Shown here: one piece after another, positions 58,824 through 64,000 of the stretch
Layout of the letters: each line of letters begins with the position of its first letter
How positions within the stretch are numbered: the stretch's first letter is position 1
Assembly: GCA_037039925.1 (NCBI GenBank)
Contig: JAXRKP010000432.1
Location: forward strand, 221,001-285,000
DNA length: 64,000 nucleotides
Direction: 5' to 3'
Origin: Doris montereyensis
Taxonomy: Eukaryota; Mollusca; Gastropoda; Nudibranchia; Dorididae
Notes under the pieces: model-generated
Told to the model about the DNA's origin: nothing
Seen by the model: the letters and a program-made list of their open reading frames with translations, nothing else
The model's database searches: none
Program-made: the position numbers and the translations under genes

Positions 58824-59025
58824 CGGCTTCGTTTTTTCTTGTTTTTATTTTCAATTTTTTTTTTTCGTGTGTTTATTTATTTTTTCTTCCTTTTTGTTTT
58901 GTTTTGGGCAGCATGGGCGACTCCTGTTGCTTTGAGCGTAAGCTCGACGATAGTCTATATATGTATTCCTTTCTCTAAAGAAATTGAGTGCCAGTGGGAC
59001 ACCTTTCAGTGCCTGTGCGGATGGC

Positions 59026-59040
59026 AATAAAAATAATAAA
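59026..59040 (+). terminator. Tandem AATAAA polyadenylation signals for SRP19
   Basis: AATAAA at 59026-59031 and again at 59035-59040, about 200 bp past the SRP19 stop codon at 58821-58823. A further aataaatg lies near 59512. The 3' UTR is T-rich. Confidence 0.65.
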
Positions 59041-60242
59041 TATCTTTGTTTGTTGATTTTTTAAGGTGGAAGGGTTTGGTAATGGTTGCCGGTGTTACTT
59101 TATACTTTTTAAAAAGATAACTTAAAACTTTGTTCATTTAAAAAAAAAAAAAATTCTAGTTTCATTATGAAAAAAAAAGTCTTATTTTTCTTTTCTTTTA
59201 TGCAAATCTTAAATATAAGTTATGTATGAGATGTGATAAAACTTGGAAAACTTGAAACTGATGTTTGTATGAGAGAGTCTTTGTGTCTTAATGTTTGCTA
59301 AGAAAGTAAATTGAATAATGTTTCAGTTTATAAATGTCGAGGGCTGTTTTGGTATGATTCTGTTTTGGCTGACAAATTTGTTTGTCTCCTTAGACTGTAA
59401 CATTGAAGTTATTGGTTAGGGTGAATGAAAGGGTGAATTTTATTGCAGATATATTATTTGTAAGATGTTTTAATTCATGCATATTACTACTACATGTTTG
59501 TGTCCAAAGTTCAATAAATGTCTTAAATTACCACCGTCCTTGCGGTAAGATTTTTTTTCCTTCTTTCTTTCTCGTTGTTTGGTTTGTATGCGCATTGTGT
59601 TTTGTGAGACTCTGTAGCTGAGTTGAGATTGCACCTGACTACCTCTTCGGTAATCCAAGTGCCGGCCAAGAGATCACTGCCTTGATGGACAGGGTTAATT
59701 AAAAGAAACAGCCAAAACTAACAAACCTATTCGTGGATCAGGTAGATTTTTCAGGGCCCTCTTTTCAATCCAGTAATAAACGGGTAGTTAGGTGTATTTA
59801 TTTTAAGACATGCCGAAAGTAAAGGTGGCAAGGACAGCAATTGAAAATAACATCTATCACATTATGCCCTGTGCCTAAGAATAAAGATAATCTGAAGTGT
59901 GCCTCTGGTTATCCTACAATCTTATTGGATTTGCTTTACACTCGGCCTACGTGTAAACGCCTGACTACTACCACCACCACCCAGGAGGCCTAAGTTTGAT
60001 TCCCAGTGCTAGCAAATTCTGGCCCTCCTGTTGACTGAGCAGTGAAATGGATTAGCAACAGGTCTATTCAGACTTGGCCAAAGTGAAGGCAGTGTCATTG
60101 TCAATGGCAAACTACATCATGCATATTACATGTACCACATTATGCCCTATGCCTAGAAAAACCAAAACGATTCTCCCGATTACTCTACGCTCAACTTTGA
60201 GTATGGGACTTATTTTACTTTTTTTGCTAGGTGTAAATACTC
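59041..60242. other. Intergenic DNA with repeat fragments
   Basis: 59660-59715 holds a family B end (agatcactgccttgatggac). 59985-60110 holds a decayed SINE head (aagtttgattcccag). No gene seen. Confidence 0.5.
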
Positions 60243-60560
60243 AATAAGTGGTGTCGATGGCTGAGCGGTTAGGCTGACTGGGGACTGGGGATCATGAGAT
60301 CCCTGGTTCGAATCCTTGCAAAACTAGGTCCGACGTTGTGTTCCTTGGGAAAGACACTTAGCGTATTTTCCTCACTCTACCCAGGTGTAAATGGGTACAA
60401 ACACTTGCTTGGGAGTAAAAACCTGCGTCAGACTAGCGTCTTGGCCAGGAGGTGATTGTTGAATGTTATCACCTGTTCCGCTTCACTATAGAAACCGGTA
60501 TAAACTCTGGCTGTATGAGCCGTACTAGCCTTCAACTTCAAGCAATTATTTTAAGGAAAT
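60243..60560 (+). repeat. tRNA-derived SINE (family A), best plus copy
   Basis: The tRNA-like head has an A-box-like stretch (gatggctgagcggttaggct) and a B box (ggttcgaatcc) near 60303. The body has gggaaagacactta, ctctacccaggtgtaaatgg, ttgggagtaaaaacctgcgt, cacctgttccgcttcac and agaaaccggtataaactctg. The head resembles a long-variable-arm tRNA but is part of a SINE. Confidence 0.85.
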
Positions 60561-60719
60561 ACTCTAAGAGGTACCAATATCAGCTGCTTAGGAGGCCAAT
60601 GTATATCATTTTGCTATAGAAACCAGGATTTGCTCCGGCTCTATGAGCTGTGGCGACTCTAATGGATCTTATCTTAAAGCTTGCTTTTTATCATAAAAAA
60701 TGTTACGTAAAGTTCTCTC

Positions 60720-60965
60720 AATATCATTATGGCCCATAGAGCTGGAGCTTATCCTGATTTTTATAGTATGAAGCAGGGTGCTAGTCCATCGCAGGTTTTT
60801 ACTCCCAAATTGGTACTTGTACCCATGTGCATCTGAGTCCAATGGGGAAATTGCATGTTACGTTTTTTTCCCAAGGAGCACAACTTCGGCCTTAGCTTTG
60901 CTAGGATTCGAGCTCGGGACCGCATGATTCTAGTCCAACGGCCTTTACCACTAGGCCACTAACGT
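60720..60965 (-). repeat. tRNA-derived SINE (family A), minus strand, full length
   Basis: In reverse it has the tRNA-like head (ctagtggtaaaggccgttgg, then gagctcgaatcctagc) and the body down to ctccagctctatgggccat. Together with 60243 it forms an inverted SINE pair, with another fragment at 60600-60660. Confidence 0.85.
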
Positions 60966-61284
60966 GACATTTGCTTCATGGAAAGTCCTCTTCGTTCTCC
61001 CTGTGAATGTGAGCAGTGATTATTTCTTTCTTTCTTTATCAGTTCCCATTCTACTGATAATTTCAATGGATAAAAAACGAACAAAACAAGTGAACAAATT
61101 AGAAATTTGAACAGAATGTAACTGTGTGTCTGGTGGATCGACACCGAACTGTGTGTCTGGTGGATCAACACCTAGTCTCATCGGAGATGGCAAAATAGAA
61201 AATCCCACCAAAAGGAGGGACGACACTAGAGTGATGTGAAATCAAAATCTCTTGGCTGTTTACTGGGATATAATCAAAATAGGG

Positions 61285-62075
61285 AAAAGTGGTTGATGTG
61301 GGTAAAAAACCCCAGGGACGACCTTAGTGGTTGATGTGGGTAAAATCAAAACCCCAGGGATGACCTTAGTGGTTGATGTGGATAAATCAAAACCCCAGGG
61401 ATGACCTTAGTGGTTGATGTGGATATAATTATAATCAAAACCCCAGGGACGACCTTAGTGGTTGATGTGGGTAAAATCAAAACCCCAGGGATGACCTTAG
61501 TGGTTGATGTGGGTAAAATCAAAACCCCAGGGATGACCTTAGTGGTGGATGTGGATATAATCAAAACCCCAGGGATGACCTTAGTGGTTGATGTGGATAA
61601 ATCAAAACCCCAGGGACGACCTTAGTGGTTGATGTGGGTAAAATCAAAACCCCAGGATGACCTTAGTGGTTGATGTGGGTAAAATCAAAACCCCAGGGAT
61701 GACCTTAGTGGTGGATGTGGATAAAATCAAAACCCCAGGGATGACCTTAGTGGTTGATGTGGGTAAAATCAAAACCTTAGTGGTTGATGTGGATATAATC
61801 AAAACCCAGGGATGACCTTAGTGGTGGATGTGGGTAAAATCAAAACCCCAGGGATGACCTTAGTGGTGGATGTGGATAAATCAAAACCCCAGGGATGACC
61901 TTAGTGGTGGATGTGGGTAAATCAAAACCCCAGGGATGACCTTAGTGGTTGATGTGGGTAAAATCAAAACCTTTCATCTTGCTGATCGGATGTTGTGGTT
62001 TGACCTTGGGGGGATGGGGTAAAATCAAAACCCCAGGGATGACCTTAGTGCTGGAGGTCAAAATTTCAGGGATGA
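61285..62075 (+). repeat. About 42-bp minisatellite, about 18 copies
   Basis: The unit is aaaatcaaaaccccagggat, gaccttagtggttgatgtgg, gt. Plus and minus frames both stay partly open (for example VDVGKIKTPGMTL) because the period is a multiple of 3. Confidence 0.96.
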
Positions 62076-62104
62076 CCTTAGTGGTTGGATATTTCACTTA
62101 ATTT

Positions 62105-62310
62105 CACCTTGCTGTTTCTTTTGTTATGTCTTTCATCTTCATTCACCCTGGTGATCAACACTTTCAGTCTTTTGTAATACATGGTGGATGGGAGGTCCTA
62201 TTTCTTTCCTTTCAATATTTCACTTATCTTTCACCTTGCTGTTTCGTTTGTTACTGTTACTCTTCATTCACCCTGAGATCAACACTTACAAACATGGTGG
62301 ATGGGAGTAA
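62105..62310 (+). repeat. Family B, two partial copies in tandem
   Basis: cttcattcaccctg, gtggatgggaggtcctattt, ctttcacttatctttca, ttcattcaccctgagatcaa, and atggtggatgggagtaaatt. Confidence 0.65.
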
Positions 62311-62834
62311 ATTTTTCCAAAAGGTGTTTTAATTCGCCTTAATTCATCTTTGGATTGCTCCAAATTAGTATTGATACGGATTGGGTAAATTCCAATGAAT
62401 TAAATCTTCATCTTGCAATAAAACAAGCCGTGAGTTAAGTGTTTGAATTCCTTGCACAAGGCCCCACCCCAAGATTACTGTAAATGGTAGACGATGGAAA
62501 TTTCAATGAAACAAACACTGCACTGCAAGGCCCTGGGCAGGTTAAAAAAAGCCATTTGGCAACAAAATTGAAGTCCAACTTAAACTAAACATGAGATCAC
62601 CGCCAGAGAATGGAAGTTGATGAGAAAAGAAGGAAATTTAAAAACAAACCCCAAATACATATGTAGTATAAGTATAATATTTGTATATGTAAGTAAGTCA
62701 AGTCAAACACTAGCTCCAACTTGAATTACGTCACGATTTTTTGCTGTGAACTTACACATTATTTCCCATGTGTTTTGGATTGAAAAACAGATTCAGATAC
62801 GTGTATCGCCTTTAATTGAATTATTGTGGATCAT

Positions 62835-63275
62835 TTTTGTAGGATGTGTGAATTTTGACCAGATTTTATGGTAGGATATGTGAATTGTGACCAGATTTTA
62901 TGGTAGGATATGTGAATTTTGACCAGATTTTTGCTAGGATATGTGAATTGTGACCAGATTTTTGGTAGAATATGTGAATTGTGACCAGATTTTGCTAGGA
63001 TATGTGAATTGTGACCAAATTTTATGGTAGGATATGTGAATTGTGACCAGATTTTATGGTAGGATATGTGAATTGTGACCAGATTTTTGGTAGAATATGT
63101 GAATTTTGACCAGATTTTGCTAGGATATGTGAATTGTGACCAGATTTTTGCTAGGATATGTGAATTGTGACCAAATTTTATGGTAGGATATGTGAATTGT
63201 GACCAGATTTTATGGTAGGATATGTGAATTGTGACCAGATTTTTGGTAGAATATGTGAATTTTGACCAGGCCACC
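62835..63275. repeat. About 33-bp minisatellite, about 13 copies
   Basis: The unit is ggtaggatatgtgaattgtg, accagattttat. Unit variants (tttttg, ttttgc, ttttatgg) recur in a fixed order, so a higher-order unit of several monomers has been duplicated. Confidence 0.95.
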
Positions 63276-63415
63276 TTGGAATCATCCAAACGATCTTTAA
63301 TTGACGTAGACAGAATGTTGTCAACTGTACACAAGACCTTGTTTTTATCGTCTGTCTCTGATGGGTCCAGGGAGGAGGGGGGTGTTTTACCCGGAAAAAT
63401 AAAGAAAATTGTTTA

Positions 63416-63500
63416 ACGTACTGGGGCACGAATCCACGACCATTTGGTTGAGAGGCAGACAGCTTACTTCCGTAACACCGTGACCGCTGTTCTACGTTAA
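63416..63500 (-). repeat. tRNA-like SINE head, minus strand
   Basis: Reversed, it reads agcggtcacggtgttacgga, then gtcgtggattcgtgcccc. This resembles A- and B-box regions without a proper cloverleaf. Confidence 0.4.
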
Positions 63501-63539
63501 ATATCACAATTGCTTACATAACAATAACAGTACGGAATA

Positions 63540-63978
63540 CAGTCGAGTACAAGCAGCTGAAATGAAAATGTTTAAGAAAAGTAGTAGAAAAAAATAAACG
63601 AGACAAAATCCGAAACACAATAATAAGAGATCAAACCAAAGCAGTGGCATAAAAGCTAAACTGGAAATAAATCAACAGAGATGGTTTGGGCATATAAACA
63701 GAATGAATGACAATAAAATAGCTAAATATGTATACAATGCTAAATCCCAAGGTAAGAGACCAAAAGACAGACCTCGGAGAAAGTGGGAAGAAGCTATAAA
63801 AGAGGCATTAAAGCAAATGAATTCAAGTTTCACGGAAGGAAACAGAAAATGCCAGGACAGGACAGTCTGGAGAAATATCATTTCGGGTAACTTTACAAGG
63901 AAGGTAGAATGGGAACTGATAGATAAAGAAAGAAAGAAAGATGACAGGATTGCATTACACATATATGTAATTAAATGA
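63540..63978 (+). pseudogene. 3' end of a LINE reverse transcriptase ORF
   Basis: The frame has QRWFGHINRMNDNKIAKYVY, GKRPKDRPRRKWEEAI and DRTVWRNII. This is the RWFGH--RM, GRP--RW tail of many non-LTR reverse transcriptases. Upstream, KNKRDKIRNTIIRD in another frame matches the usual preceding block, so there is at least one frame break. It runs to the window's end; the catalytic region is absent. Confidence 0.8.
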
Positions 63979-64000
63979 CTAAACAAATAAAAGGTAATAA

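Noticed and set aside
60249..60320. tRNA gene with a long variable arm
   Set aside because: The tRNA-like head is continuous with a SINE body shared by several copies, and the arms do not pair well.
62831..63507. Minus-strand 167-aa ORF rich in SQFTYP repeats
   Set aside because: A product of the 33-bp minisatellite.

Overview
This is eukaryotic DNA, almost certainly from an invertebrate animal and most likely a mollusc (gastropod-like; this is inference). It is AT-rich. It has spliced genes with GT/AG introns, tRNA-headed SINEs, Jockey-type, mariner, piggyBac and Tc1-like transposon remains, and many long minisatellites. No prokaryotic operons, rRNA genes or functional tRNA genes were seen.

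Four host-type or intact spliced genes can be supported. (1) The 3' end of an unidentified plus-strand gene lies at 153-735. (2) A four-exon minus-strand gene at 18198-11605 encodes an unrecognised 335-residue coiled-coil protein with every splice phase matching. (3) An SRSF7/x16-like splicing factor (N-terminal RS stretch, RRM, CCHC zinc knuckle, RS tail) lies on the minus strand at 41018-31429, with more RS-like coding sequence down to 30596. (4) SRP19, the 19 kDa signal recognition particle subunit, lies on the plus strand in five exons from 44931 to 58823. Genes 3 and 4 are divergent neighbours about 3.9 kb apart. Several of these genes show isolated one-base frame breaks, which look more like consensus errors than gene death.

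Layout: 0.7-10.1 kb is intergenic, with SINEs and three minisatellites. 10.1-21.8 kb is a tandem array (unit ctcactcagtggtactgaac plus cacttcaat) split by a 9,064-bp insertion. That insertion has 17-bp terminal inverted repeats and an ACTCA target duplication. It contains gene 2, a broken piggyBac-like transposase in gene 2's first intron, and a nested 950-bp MITE-like element. 22-27.3 kb holds LINE fragments and a near full-length but broken Jockey-like LINE with APE endonuclease, RT and RNase H. 28.1-40 kb holds two copies of a CAGGGTGTC-ended element, a 1.23-kb mariner and a 0.77-kb Tc1/mariner-like element, the last two inside the SRSF7-like gene. 45-51.3 kb (SRP19 intron 1) is a tangle of large inverted repeats and GA/TC tracts, with a decayed transposon-type ORF. 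59-64 kb is SINEs, minisatellites and the tail of another LINE.

The most interesting structure is the 9-kb insertion carrying an intact multi-exon gene of unknown function. It has the hallmarks of a large DNA transposon whose superfamily I cannot assign.
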